Source: CALKZN01 sp964633815
GTDB lineage: Bacteria > Pseudomonadota > Gammaproteobacteria > Arenicellales > Arenicellaceae
DNA: 64,000 nucleotides
Reading direction: 5' to 3'
NCBI GenBank assembly: GCA_964633815.1
Contig: CAZWHW010000007.1
Coordinates: 1 to 64,000, forward strand
Part shown: in pieces, positions 45,437 to 53,634 of the stretch
Position numbering within the stretch: the first letter of the stretch is position 1
Layout of the letters: each line of letters begins with the position of its first letter
Program-made: the position numbers and the translations under genes
The notes under the pieces: model-generated
Seen by the model: only the letters and a program-made list of their open reading frames with translations
Told to the model about the DNA's origin: nothing
Databases searched by the model: none

Positions 45437-46423
45437 TTAGTCAACAGATAATGCAAGATCTAATAGCTTTTGACCACCAGGTGTATTCTCTGCAAATTCT
45501 TTGTATGAGGATTTCTTAGCAATTTCTCTCCAAGCATTAAAATCTTCTGTACTCATATTTGCAATTTTCACTCCAGCATCTTTAAAAGCTTTTGCTGACG
45601 CAGCATCAGCTTTTTTTGCTTCGGCCAAGTAGAATTTTTGAGCTTTTGCAGATGCAGTAGTTAATGCTTTTTGTTGCGCAGGATTGAGACCTTCAAATAC
45701 AGTTTTATTCATCAACATTGGCTGATACATAAACCATAAAGCAACATCTGATGCTGGTGTAAAACATTTAATTTGCTCATGCAATCTATATGAAACAAAA
45801 CTAGAAGATGATGTGTTTGCTGCATCTAAAACACCAGTTTGCATCGCTGAATAGATTTCAGATGAGGCCATTGATGTAATTGACGCACCTGCTTTAGCCA
45901 ACATTTTTTCAAATGATTTACCAGCCGCTCGAATTTGTACCCCTTTCACATCATTTGGATTAGTGATGCATTCACCCTTACTTCCAAAACCTCCCGCTAA
46001 ATATCCATGCACCATCACCTTGATATCATCTTTAGCCATGATTTCTTCGATTTTCTTCATAAAATCTGACTTAACAAGACGCGCACCATGATCATGGTTT
46101 TTAACCAAACCTGGCATTAATGTTAGGTTATATGCTGGTCGTTGTCCTCCAGCATAACTTAAAGGCAATACTGTCATATCTACTCGACCACGAGAGAGTG
46201 GATTGTATTGCTCTCTTGGTTTAAGTAGTGATTTTGAAGGAAAAATTTTAATTGATAAATCAACGTTGGCTGCCTTGACTTCATCGGCAACCATCTGAGC
46301 GACCTTATGACGAACATCTTTAGTCGACCACTGGTGGCTTAATTTTAATTCTTTTGCATTAAGTGGACCCATAACAAGAGCTGTAGTTAAGACTAAAGCC
46401 TGACATATATTTTTTAATTTCAT
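45437..46423 (-). CDS. TRAP transporter substrate-binding protein (DctP type)
   Basis: Periplasmic binding protein, 328 residues with a signal peptide (cleavage near NAKE). Family signatures are LSHQWSTKDVRHK at the start of the mature protein, IFPSKSLLKPREQY, and GVQIRAAGKSFEKMLAKAGAS with the Arg that binds carboxylates. First in the locus. Malonate is the likely ligand because of the MatB and MCD neighbours; other dicarboxylates are possible. Confidence 0.9.
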   Translation of the reverse strand: MKLKNICQALVLTTALVMGPLNAKELKLSHQWSTKDVRHKVAQMVADEVKAANVDLSIKIFPSKSLLKPREQYNPLSRGRVDMTVLPLSYAGGQRPAYNLTLMPGLVKNHDHGARLVKSDFMKKIEEIMAKDDIKVMVHGYLAGGFGSKGECITNPNDVKGVQIRAAGKSFEKMLAKAGASITSMASSEIYSAMQTGVLDAANTSSSSFVSYRLHEQIKCFTPASDVALWFMYQPMLMNKTVFEGLNPAQQKALTTASAKAQKFYLAEAKKADAASAKAFKDAGVKIANMSTEDFNAWREIAKKSSYKEFAENTPGGQKLLDLALSVD

Positions 46424-46469
46424 TTTTCCCTCGTATTTTATTTTAAAAATTCGACAAATATTAAATCAT

Positions 46470-46481
46470 ATTGTATACAAT
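46470..46481. promoter_or_regulatory. Candidate GntR operator ATTGTATACAAT
   Basis: A perfect 12-bp palindrome of the TNGTATACNA form bound by FadR/VanR-type GntR regulators lies midway between divergent dctP and gntR. Two GAATACA direct repeats (near 46495 and 46515) extend the theme. Position suits autoregulation and control of the malonate locus. Confidence 0.6.
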
Positions 46482-46576
46482 TTGACAATATAAGAATACA
46501 AAATATTTTTTATTGAATACAGTTTAGCTCCGATATATACTTATATTTATTTAAAATCACAGCTTAAATTTATTGT

Positions 46577-47221
46577 ATGAATGAACAAAATATTTCACTC
46601 ACCGAACAATTAGAGGAAGAAATTATTACAGGAATACTGACTCCTGGTGAACATTTAGATGAAGCTGGTTTAGCAAAAAGGTTTGGAGTTTCAAGAACTC
46701 CTATTAGAGAAGCGTTATTCCAATTAGCATTTGTTGGTTTTGTAGATAGAAAACCCAGAAAAGGTAACTTTGTTGCCGAAATAGGTCCAAAAAAACTAGT
46801 AGAAATGTTTGATGTTATGGCTGAACTAGAAGCAATGTGCGCTCGACTTGCAGCAAGACGCGCAAATGAAAAACAATTACAAGAAATTATCGACGCTCAT
46901 GAGGCTTGTTATGAAGTCAGCTCAAATGATGATTCTGACCTATATTTTTATCGAAATGAAGTTTTTCACAGCAAGATCAGACATGCAGCTGGGAACACTT
47001 TTTTGGTTGAAAAAACTGAACAATTATATAAAAGACTTAGAGCATATCGAAGACTTCAACTTCGAACTAGAGGTCGAGTAAAAACGTCTTATAGTGAACA
47101 CAATGATATCATTGAAGCAATCAAAGATGGCGAACCTGAAAAAGCAGCTGAAATCATGCGCTCACATATCGTAGTTCAAGGAGAGCGTTTTGTTGACCTA
47201 ATATCTTCATTAGAAAATTAA
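46577..47221 (+). CDS. GntR (FadR/FCD subfamily) transcriptional regulator
   Basis: 214-residue regulator with an N-terminal winged helix (about 5-70; LDEAGLAKRFGVSRTPIREALFQLAFVGFV) and a helical FCD ligand domain (about 78-205; EAMCARLAARRA, FHSKIRHAAGN, YSEHNDIIEAI with the metal-binding His). Divergent from dctP, so it probably responds to malonate or malonyl-CoA as MatR does. A TATACA palindrome lies in the intergenic region. The ATG overlaps the leader closely. Confidence 0.88.
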   Translation: MNEQNISLTEQLEEEIITGILTPGEHLDEAGLAKRFGVSRTPIREALFQLAFVGFVDRKPRKGNFVAEIGPKKLVEMFDVMAELEAMCARLAARRANEKQLQEIIDAHEACYEVSSNDDSDLYFYRNEVFHSKIRHAAGNTFLVEKTEQLYKRLRAYRRLQLRTRGRVKTSYSEHNDIIEAIKDGEPEKAAEIMRSHIVVQGERFVDLISSLEN

Positions 47222-47263
47222 GTTTAATATCTAAGTTTTGCAACATAATAATTGTAAACATTT

Positions 47264-47722
47264 TCAGTTCTCTCCTTCTTTTAATACTGCATAATAACTA
47301 GCACTTAATATCGCGTTTTTTGCCGAACCAATAACGATATCTAAGCAAAGTTTGCTTTTACCTTTTTCTATAAACTCGTTATTAAAAACTGCAAGTTCAC
47401 TTTGTGAAATCGATGAAAAACACTCAATATCATCTGTAATTGCTGACCTATATCGAATTTGAGCGTCACCAACAACAAGATCACCATCCATACCTAAAAT
47501 GTGCATGTTATAACTACATAAAGCCCAACCAGTAAGTACACCTAAAGAATAGATACTTCCAGCAAACCCAGTGCCATGAATATTCAAATTAACATCAAAG
47601 GGCGCATAAGTTTCGATCAAATCTACTTGCAGATTAACTATTGAAAAACCCATAAATTCACTTAAAGGAATTGTATTTCGAATCTTTTGCTCCATCCAAA
47701 CATTTGGTTTCGTTTTATTCAT
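47264..47722 (-). CDS. Thioesterase-fold protein (YiiD C-terminal domain type)
   Basis: 152-residue single-domain hot-dog-fold protein of the YiiD_C type. The segment NLNIHGTGFAGSIYSLGVLTGWAL, with VVGDAQIRYRSAI further on, is the family core. Substrate unknown; such proteins are putative acyl-ACP or acyl-CoA thioesterases. It is convergent with gntR and next to the malonate genes, so it could relieve surplus malonyl- or acetyl-CoA, but that is only inference. Confidence 0.75.
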   Translation of the reverse strand: MNKTKPNVWMEQKIRNTIPLSEFMGFSIVNLQVDLIETYAPFDVNLNIHGTGFAGSIYSLGVLTGWALCSYNMHILGMDGDLVVGDAQIRYRSAITDDIECFSSISQSELAVFNNEFIEKGKSKLCLDIVIGSAKNAILSASYYAVLKEGEN

Positions 47723-48085
47723 GCTAGTTTCGTTTTATTTATTTCTATAAGTCTAGATTATATAAGGTTCTATTGATTGCCTGCAAAAAAGCACAACCCA
47801 TGAAGAGTCTATGTGATAATCACTTAACTTAAAATTTTAATCTGATTGATTAAAAGCGACTTTTCGTTCATCGTTAACCAAAGAGAAAACTATGATGACA
47901 AAAGTAAAATCTACAAAACAAAGTACAAAAAAGGCGTTTCAAGATGCCCGTCGGGTAACGATAATATTCTTCTGAAAAAAAACTAACAAAAACCAAAACT
48001 TACGCTTCCGGCTCGGACGCAGTAAACCGCGCCCATTTGGTGGGCGTTAGGCGCTATTTCATCCAAAATAAATTGAGGAAAATAA
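47723..48085. other. Intergenic region with small frame and attC-like end
   Basis: 363 bp. A 27-codon frame (47892-47975) encodes a Lys-rich peptide without a clear ribosome site; it may be a truncated gene. From 47981 it has an attC-like structure described separately. The last 33 bp contain a GAGGA ribosome site for the gene at 48086. Composition changes from A/T-rich to GC-richer at about 48000. Confidence 0.5.
47981..48052 (+). repeat. Candidate integron attC site (left of cassette)
   Basis: It begins with AACTAAC, ends with GTTAGGC (the GTTRRRY core), is 72 nt long, and folds: TTACGC/GC-GTAA and TCCG/CGGA form a central hairpin, and CGCCCA/TGGGCG another next to the core. The CCCATTTGGTGGGCGTTAG ending resembles marine and Vibrio attC repeats. 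No integrase gene is in the window, so this would be an orphan attC. Confidence 0.55.
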
Positions 48086-48388
48086 ATGGATAAAATAATA
48101 TTTACTACTGAAAATCTACCAGAAGGAATAATTGTCAAAGAAGCCTTTGACATGATTCAGGTGACAGGTACAGTTGAGATATCTAATAAAGGTATGATTC
48201 GAGGGCTTATTGAACGAAAGAGGAATGAGTATCAAGAAGTAATAGACTCCTTTGTTAATAGCGCTCCAAGTGAATCAAATGCAATCTTAGGAGTTCAAAT
48301 ATCAACTTCATCACAACAATTTAGAAACGGTACGTTTTTACATATTACCTATATAGGAACTCCTGCAATAATTGAAAATAATGCCTAA
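48086..48388 (+). CDS. YbjQ/UPF0145-like protein in a putative gene cassette
   Basis: 100-residue protein that resembles short YbjQ-type (UPF0145, heavy-metal-binding-like) proteins: LPEGIIVKEAFDMIQVTG, a helical middle KGMIRGLIERKRNEYQEV, then ILGVQIS and FLHITYIGTPAII. Fold match is by eye and function unknown. The start is preceded by GAGGA. Its stop codon is inside GCCTAAC, and GTTAGGC occurs 33 bp before its start, as in integron cassettes. Confidence 0.65.
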   Translation: MDKIIFTTENLPEGIIVKEAFDMIQVTGTVEISNKGMIRGLIERKRNEYQEVIDSFVNSAPSESNAILGVQISTSSQQFRNGTFLHITYIGTPAIIENNA

Positions 48389-48462
48389 CAAGTACATCAA
48401 AATCGCCCACAACAAACGTGAGCTGGACTCGCTAACGCTCGCCCTTTATATGGGCGGACGGC
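48383..48462 (+). repeat. Candidate degenerate attC site (right of cassette)
   Basis: Starts with GCCTAAC, overlapping the YbjQ-like gene stop. CGCCC/GGGCG pair near the right end (48430-48456), but the expected GTTRRRY core is replaced by GGACGGC. The last half (CTCGCTAACGCTCGCCC) looks like attC L boxes. Either the site decayed or a non-cassette piece is joined here. Confidence 0.45.
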
Positions 48463-48630
48463 TAGAAAACGCGAGGAAAATTCACCAAGTTTTCGCACAG
48501 ACCTCATATACGGGTGCAATACTTTCAGGATGAAACAATATCTACCTAGCGAAACGACAGACCGACCATTGATTCAATATAAACTGCAGAAAATGGAGAA
48601 ACTCGAGCAATATGCTCTAACGGAGGAAGC

Positions 48631-49086
48631 ATGAAGTTCGGACGGAAAGCAACGTGGATGCTTGGACTTTTTCTCCTATGCGGCATCGTAGTCTATTTTC
48701 TCATTCAGTACAGCAGAGCCGGTTTATTTCCTCGCTCCAAGTTGGAGGCCGTGGTCGCGCAACTGCACGAAAAATCACTAGAACCTGGGCAGATACATCG
48801 CTTTCGGATCGACAGGTTCCCTGATCCTGCCTCATTACGCCCGCTAAAGGATGACGAGTACGTTAATAGAGGAGAGGGTCAAGGACTGGTATGGGCAGAA
48901 CTATCGACAGACAGAACCCTGCTTATCGCATTCGAGACTCTCGATTTGGGGCACGCTGGCGAGTCGGGTTACCTCTATTCGGACAAGCCAGTTACCTCGG
49001 CGGACGTCGATGAGCTTGGTCGCGAATGGAAGCTCGGACGGCGAGTTTCCGAGCACTGGTGGGTGATTATCTACGACGGTGGCTGA
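48631..49086 (+). CDS. Unknown GC-rich orphan membrane-anchored protein
   Basis: 151 residues, not recognised. One N-terminal hydrophobic helix (about 9-27) is followed by a soluble domain (RFPDPASLRPLKDDEYVNRG ... SEHWWVIIYDGG) that looks like small cassette-type proteins. The gene is about 54% G+C, far above its neighbours, with codon choice to match. GGAGGAAGC precedes the ATG. Foreign origin is likely. It may be the second cassette. Confidence 0.6.
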   Translation: MKFGRKATWMLGLFLLCGIVVYFLIQYSRAGLFPRSKLEAVVAQLHEKSLEPGQIHRFRIDRFPDPASLRPLKDDEYVNRGEGQGLVWAELSTDRTLLIAFETLDLGHAGESGYLYSDKPVTSADVDELGREWKLGRRVSEHWWVIIYDGG

Positions 49087-49158
49087 TCTTTTTGACGCCG
49101 TCCGGTACCACACCCAAGGGGCGAACAAGACGACGCTGAACATTATTACAATTCGTTT

Positions 49159-49881
49159 TTATTTCCCTTTGACTGTTTCTATCACTTCGTCTAAGTGTTG
49201 ATGTCTAACATCTGCGCCTTTCACTGAGTAAACGACATTTTCCAAAATATTCACGCAGTGATCGCCTACTTTTTCCAGACAGCGAGTCGCCCACATGATG
49301 TCAAGTGCACTGGTGATGGCATCCGGGTCTTTTTTCATGCGATCAACTAATTGTTTAGTCATTGAATGAAACTCACGATCAATAATATAGGCTTCACGCA
49401 TTTGTTTGACAGCTGTTTTAACATCCATGCGCGCGAAACAATCTAAGGTTTTTTGTAGCAATTTGCGTATGCTTTCTCCAGTGGAGATGAAACCTTTATA
49501 ATATTTTTCTGGTGATTCAATCTCAATCGAATGTTGAATCATGCGTGCCATGCGCTCAGTTTCATCACCAATACGTTCAAGATCACGAATACATTTTGTG
49601 ACCGCAACCACTAAGCGCAAATCACTTGCAGTTGGCTGACGACGTGCCAAAATTAATACGCATTCTTCATCAATTTCTATTTCAAATTGGTTGATTTTAT
49701 AGTCTTCTGCGGCAACTAATGCTGCTTGATCTGCATTGCCATCCATTAACGCGGTCATAACTCGGCCAAATTGTTCTTCAACTAGACCGCCCATTTGCAA
49801 GACGCGTTCACGAATATCATCCAATTCCTGATCAAATTGCTTATTAATATGGGTGCCAATAATATTGTTTTTTTCACTCAT
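49159..49881 (-). CDS. phoU: Phosphate-specific transport regulator PhoU
   Basis: 240-residue all-helical protein with two PhoU repeats (about 15-105 and 120-215). The metal-binding pattern ExxxD appears in DLERIGDETERMA and CLEKVGDHCVNI. It links PstSCAB with PhoR and dampens phosphate uptake. It lies 32 bp after pstB as last gene of the pst operon. Confidence 0.95.
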   Translation of the reverse strand: MSEKNNIIGTHINKQFDQELDDIRERVLQMGGLVEEQFGRVMTALMDGNADQAALVAAEDYKINQFEIEIDEECVLILARRQPTASDLRLVVAVTKCIRDLERIGDETERMARMIQHSIEIESPEKYYKGFISTGESIRKLLQKTLDCFARMDVKTAVKQMREAYIIDREFHSMTKQLVDRMKKDPDAITSALDIMWATRCLEKVGDHCVNILENVVYSVKGADVRHQHLDEVIETVKGK

Positions 49882-49913
49882 CGTTATTTCCTCTAAATAT
49901 CACTTATGCCAAA

Positions 49914-50726
49914 TTAACCAATTCGACCGGTAATATATTCCTCCGTCAATTTGTGAGTAGGGTTAGTAAAAATTTGGTCTGTTTCACCCACTTCGATCAA
50001 TTTGCCTAAATGAAAATAAGCTGTTCGCTGAGATACACGAGCTGCTTGTTGCATCGAGTGCGTCACAATCGCAATCGTGAATTTCTCACTGAGCTCGTTG
50101 ATCAATTCTTCCACAGTCGCTGTAGCAATTGGATCAAGCGCTGAACAGGGCTCATCCATCAAAACAACTTCTGGATTGATAGCGATGGCTCTAGCAATAC
50201 ATAAACGCTGCTGCTGACCACCTGACAAACCTGTGGCAGGCTGATCCAAACGGTCGCGAACTTCTTTCCATAAACCACAGCGGGTTAAGCTGTTTTCAAC
50301 TATTTCATCAAGCTCAACTTTATGATCCACCAAACCATGAATGCGTGCTCCATAGGCAACATTCTCAAAAATACTCTTTGGAAATGGGTTCGGCTTTTGA
50401 AACACCATGCCAATGCGGGCACGAAGCTCAACAACATCAATCTTACGGTCATAGATGTCTTCACCGTCAAGTTGAATAATGCCTTCAACACGGCAAATAT
50501 CAATGGTGTCATTCATGCGGTTCAAACAACGCAAGAAAGTAGATTTACCACAGCCTGAAGGACCGATCATGGCAAGCACTTGATTTTTGCCAATATCAAG
50601 ATCGACATTAAAAATCGCTTGTTTATCACCATAATAAACATTGACACCGCGAGTGCTCATGCGCGGGTCATCTAATAGTGGCTGGCCTTCAGTTGTGTAT
50701 TGATTATCAAATTCAGATGTATTCAT
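49914..50726 (-). CDS. pstB: Phosphate ABC transporter ATP-binding protein PstB
   Basis: 270-residue ABC ATPase. Walker A GPSGCGKST, Q-loop FQKPNPFP, signature LSGGQQQRLCIARA and Walker B VVLMDEPCSALDP are intact. It energises Pi uptake through PstA-PstC. The pst order is pstS-pstC-pstA-pstB-phoU. Confidence 0.97.
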   Translation of the reverse strand: MNTSEFDNQYTTEGQPLLDDPRMSTRGVNVYYGDKQAIFNVDLDIGKNQVLAMIGPSGCGKSTFLRCLNRMNDTIDICRVEGIIQLDGEDIYDRKIDVVELRARIGMVFQKPNPFPKSIFENVAYGARIHGLVDHKVELDEIVENSLTRCGLWKEVRDRLDQPATGLSGGQQQRLCIARAIAINPEVVLMDEPCSALDPIATATVEELINELSEKFTIAIVTHSMQQAARVSQRTAYFHLGKLIEVGETDQIFTNPTHKLTEEYITGRIG

Positions 50727-50793
50727 TGTTTCTACTTTGCCAATATTCCTAAAAAGTTGCCCTTTTGTTCAATTTCGTTCAATTACTTATCGA

Positions 50794-52065
50794 CTACCAT
50801 CGACGTTCTAATTTTTTGCGCAACCAGACGGCGAAACTGTTCATCACAATCAAAAATGCCAATAGCACCATGATAGCAGCTGCAGTGCGTTCCACAAACG
50901 CTCGCTCTGGGCTGTCAGCCCATAGGAAAATTTGCACCGGTAATACGGTTGCTGGATCAGTAACACCACCAGGAACATCAACAATAAAAGCAATCATGCC
51001 GATCATTAATAGTGGTGCAGTCTCACCCAAAGCTTGCGCCATGCCAATGATCGTGCCTGTTAACATGCCAGGCATGGCAAGGGGCAAGACGTGGTGCAAT
51101 ACTGTTTGCATTTTTGATGCACCCATGCCCAAAGCAGCCTCACGAATGGAAGGTGGCACAGCTTTGATGGCCGCACGACTTGAAATGATTATCGTTGGCA
51201 AAGTCATCAGTGCCAACACTAAACCACCAACCAATGGCACAGAGCGCGGCACGCCAAAAAAGTTAATAAACACCGCCAAACCTAATAAACCAAAAATAAC
51301 CGATGGCACCGCCGCTAGGTTGTTGATGTTGACTTCAATTAAGTCTGTGATTTTGTTTTGCGGCGCAAATTCTTCCAGATAAATCGCGGTTGCTACCCCG
51401 ACTGGGAATGATAAGACCAACGTGACCAACAAGGTCAGCAATGACCCCATTAATGCGCCACGAATTCCCGCCAGCTCTGGTTCACGTGAGTCTGCATTTT
51501 TGAAAAAGACCCAGTTGAACTTTTTCTTAATCTTGCCTTGCTCTGCCAAACCCTCGACCAGCGTTTTTTGTATCTCAGAAATTCTGCCGACTTGATCGTC
51601 TGTGCCCAAAGCATATTTAAAATGCATATCCACATCATCATCAGCCAGCAACCAGAGTGTTTCTGTCGTGCCGAGTCTTTTAGGATCAGCCAACAGCCTA
51701 TCGCGCAAAGTAAAGCCTGCCTCATTACTCAGCAAACCATACAATTGCTTTTTCTCTTTTCGCGATGTCAGATCAGGGAAAACTGCTCGCAAGCTCTTTT
51801 TGACCAAACTGTTGTAACTGGCAGATTTAATTTGTTGCTCGTCATTACTATCAGAGATGCCTAAGGTGTCCGCATCATAGTTCATTTCCATTTGAATATA
51901 GGTCTGGCTAAAAGCACCCGCGCCTTTGCCGATAATATCAACAAATAGCAAAACCACGAATAACAAGCCTACACCGACTGCCATAACGCCAAAAAAGCGA
52001 AAGATTTTTTCTGAACGATAACGCTTACGAATATTGGCGCGACGTTTTTCTATATCTGAATGCAT
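50794..52065 (-). CDS. pstA: Phosphate ABC transporter permease PstA (long form)
   Basis: 423-residue permease. The C-terminal half (about 205-415) has the usual six-helix MetI-like core with GASKMQTVLHHVLPLAMPGMLTG (EAA loop). The N-terminal half holds one helix and about 140 extra residues (about 50-200) predicted to be extracytoplasmic. This long form is common with the long PstC in gammaproteobacteria. Starts 21 bp after pstC. Confidence 0.94.
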   Translation of the reverse strand: MHSDIEKRRANIRKRYRSEKIFRFFGVMAVGVGLLFVVLLFVDIIGKGAGAFSQTYIQMEMNYDADTLGISDSNDEQQIKSASYNSLVKKSLRAVFPDLTSRKEKKQLYGLLSNEAGFTLRDRLLADPKRLGTTETLWLLADDDVDMHFKYALGTDDQVGRISEIQKTLVEGLAEQGKIKKKFNWVFFKNADSREPELAGIRGALMGSLLTLLVTLVLSFPVGVATAIYLEEFAPQNKITDLIEVNINNLAAVPSVIFGLLGLAVFINFFGVPRSVPLVGGLVLALMTLPTIIISSRAAIKAVPPSIREAALGMGASKMQTVLHHVLPLAMPGMLTGTIIGMAQALGETAPLLMIGMIAFIVDVPGGVTDPATVLPVQIFLWADSPERAFVERTAAAIMVLLAFLIVMNSFAVWLRKKLERRW

Positions 52066-52086
52066 GATGAATTTTGCCTATAAAAA

Positions 52087-53469
52087 TTAGTCGTATTGCT
52101 CGCGGTATTTTTTCACCACATATAACGCAATAAAGTTCAAACCTAGGGTCACAATAAATAACAACAAACCCAGAGCAAAAGCTGCCAAGGTTTTCGCACT
52201 ATCAAACTCTTGGTCGCCAACCAACAAGGTCACGATTTGTACGGTGACAGTGGTCACCGCTTCCAGTGGATTAGCAGTTAAGTTGGCAGCCAATCCTGCG
52301 GCCATGACAACGATCATGGTTTCACCAATAGCACGAGAAGCTGCTAGCAAAATACTGCCAACAATGCCCGGCAATGCAGCAGGGAAAATCACTTTGCGAA
52401 CAGTTTCTGATTGTGTTGCACCCAAAGCATAAGAACCATCACGCAAGCTTTGTGGAACGGCATTGATCACATCATCTGACAAGGACGACACAAACGGAAT
52501 GATCATGATTCCCATCACCAAACCCGCAGCAAGTGCACTTTCCGAGGAAACACTCAAGCCAATATTTTCTCCAAAATCACGCAAAAAAGGCGCAACAGTC
52601 AATGCCGCAAAGAATCCATACACAACTGTCGGCACACCTGCCAAGATCTCAAGAACAGGCTTCACATAAGTGCGAACACGTTTGCTGGCATATTCAGACA
52701 GATAGATTGCTGACATCAAACCAATTGGAACTGCAATAATCAAGGCAATTGCAGAAATTAATAAGGTGCCAGTAAAAATTGGAATTGCGCCAAATGAACC
52801 ATCTGCAGCCACTTGATCGGCACGGATTGCAATTTGTGGGTTCCAATGTGTGCCAAATAAGAATTCAGAGGCTGGGATTTTTTGAAAAAAGCGTAACGAC
52901 TCAAAAATAACAGATAAAACGATACCAACCGTGGTGAAAATGGCGATGCATGAACATGCGATTAAAATCACATTAATGGTTTTTTCGACAGGGTTACGTG
53001 CATTGAAATTGGCTCTGATAAAACGCCAGCTAAACATCGCTCCCAACGCCAACACAATGAACACCACCAGCGGTTTGATCACCGCAATTTTCTGACTCAG
53101 TCCCTTATAAACCTCGACAGCAGGCATATATTGCTGCTCAATATTACCAACACCTTGATTTGCGGCGATGGCTATTTTGTTCATTAACAAATTGAGCTCT
53201 TCTACAGGCAGGGCTTGAACATCGGCAGGCAAATTCGCGATGGCAATATTCGAAATAAAGGTATTTTCAAACAACAACCACAATGCCAATACAATCAATG
53301 CAGGAATCACTGCCCACATTAGGGACAACGTACCATAATGGGAAGGCAATGAAGACAGATGCTTTACTCCACCTTGTTGTTTGGCAACGCTTAACGATCG
53401 ATTACGACCAAAAAAATAAATTGCTATGGCAGCAAGCAAAAAGACGACAATTAAACTAGATGCTGTCAT
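52087..53469 (-). CDS. pstC: Phosphate ABC transporter permease PstC (long form)
   Basis: 460-residue permease with an N-terminal extra domain between two early helices (about 45-140) and a MetI-like core with GATQSETVRKVIFPAALPGIVG (EAA loop) and RAIGETM. It is separated from pstS by 165 bp, including a terminator and a weak Pho-box-like pair at 53515-53532, so pstC might have its own promoter. Confidence 0.94.
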   Translation of the reverse strand: MTASSLIVVFLLAAIAIYFFGRNRSLSVAKQQGGVKHLSSLPSHYGTLSLMWAVIPALIVLALWLLFENTFISNIAIANLPADVQALPVEELNLLMNKIAIAANQGVGNIEQQYMPAVEVYKGLSQKIAVIKPLVVFIVLALGAMFSWRFIRANFNARNPVEKTINVILIACSCIAIFTTVGIVLSVIFESLRFFQKIPASEFLFGTHWNPQIAIRADQVAADGSFGAIPIFTGTLLISAIALIIAVPIGLMSAIYLSEYASKRVRTYVKPVLEILAGVPTVVYGFFAALTVAPFLRDFGENIGLSVSSESALAAGLVMGIMIIPFVSSLSDDVINAVPQSLRDGSYALGATQSETVRKVIFPAALPGIVGSILLAASRAIGETMIVVMAAGLAANLTANPLEAVTTVTVQIVTLLVGDQEFDSAKTLAAFALGLLLFIVTLGLNFIALYVVKKYREQYD

Positions 53470-53514
53470 TCCATAATACCAATGTGTTTTGAGTTATTAA
53501 TTTAGCACCAAAAA

Positions 53515-53532
53515 AAGTCAGATTGATGACAA
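53515..53532 (-). promoter_or_regulatory. Weak Pho-box-like pair before pstC
   Basis: On the minus strand TTGTCAT and CTGACTT are spaced 11 bp. The second repeat is a poor match. It lies 46 bp upstream of the pstC start, between the pstS terminator and pstC. Confidence 0.4.
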
Positions 53533-53577
53533 TGTGATTTATTTATTGGCGGATTATATGCTATTAAAACAAGAAAA

Positions 53578-53600
53578 GCAGGTGAGCATAACTCACCTGC
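53578..53600 (-). terminator. Terminator or attenuator between pstS and pstC
   Basis: Nine-bp stem GCAGGTGAG/CTCACCTGC with 5-nt loop and a T-rich tail on the minus strand, 35 bp after the pstS stop. It could limit readthrough so that binding protein exceeds permease. Confidence 0.8.
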
Positions 53601-53634
53601 CTTGTCTTTTGATTGATGACCTATGTGTATTGGG

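Noticed and set aside
47892..47975. 27-codon Lys-rich frame as a real gene before the attC-like site
   Set aside because: Lacks a convincing ribosome site and ends just before the putative recombination site. At most it is the remnant of a truncated gene.
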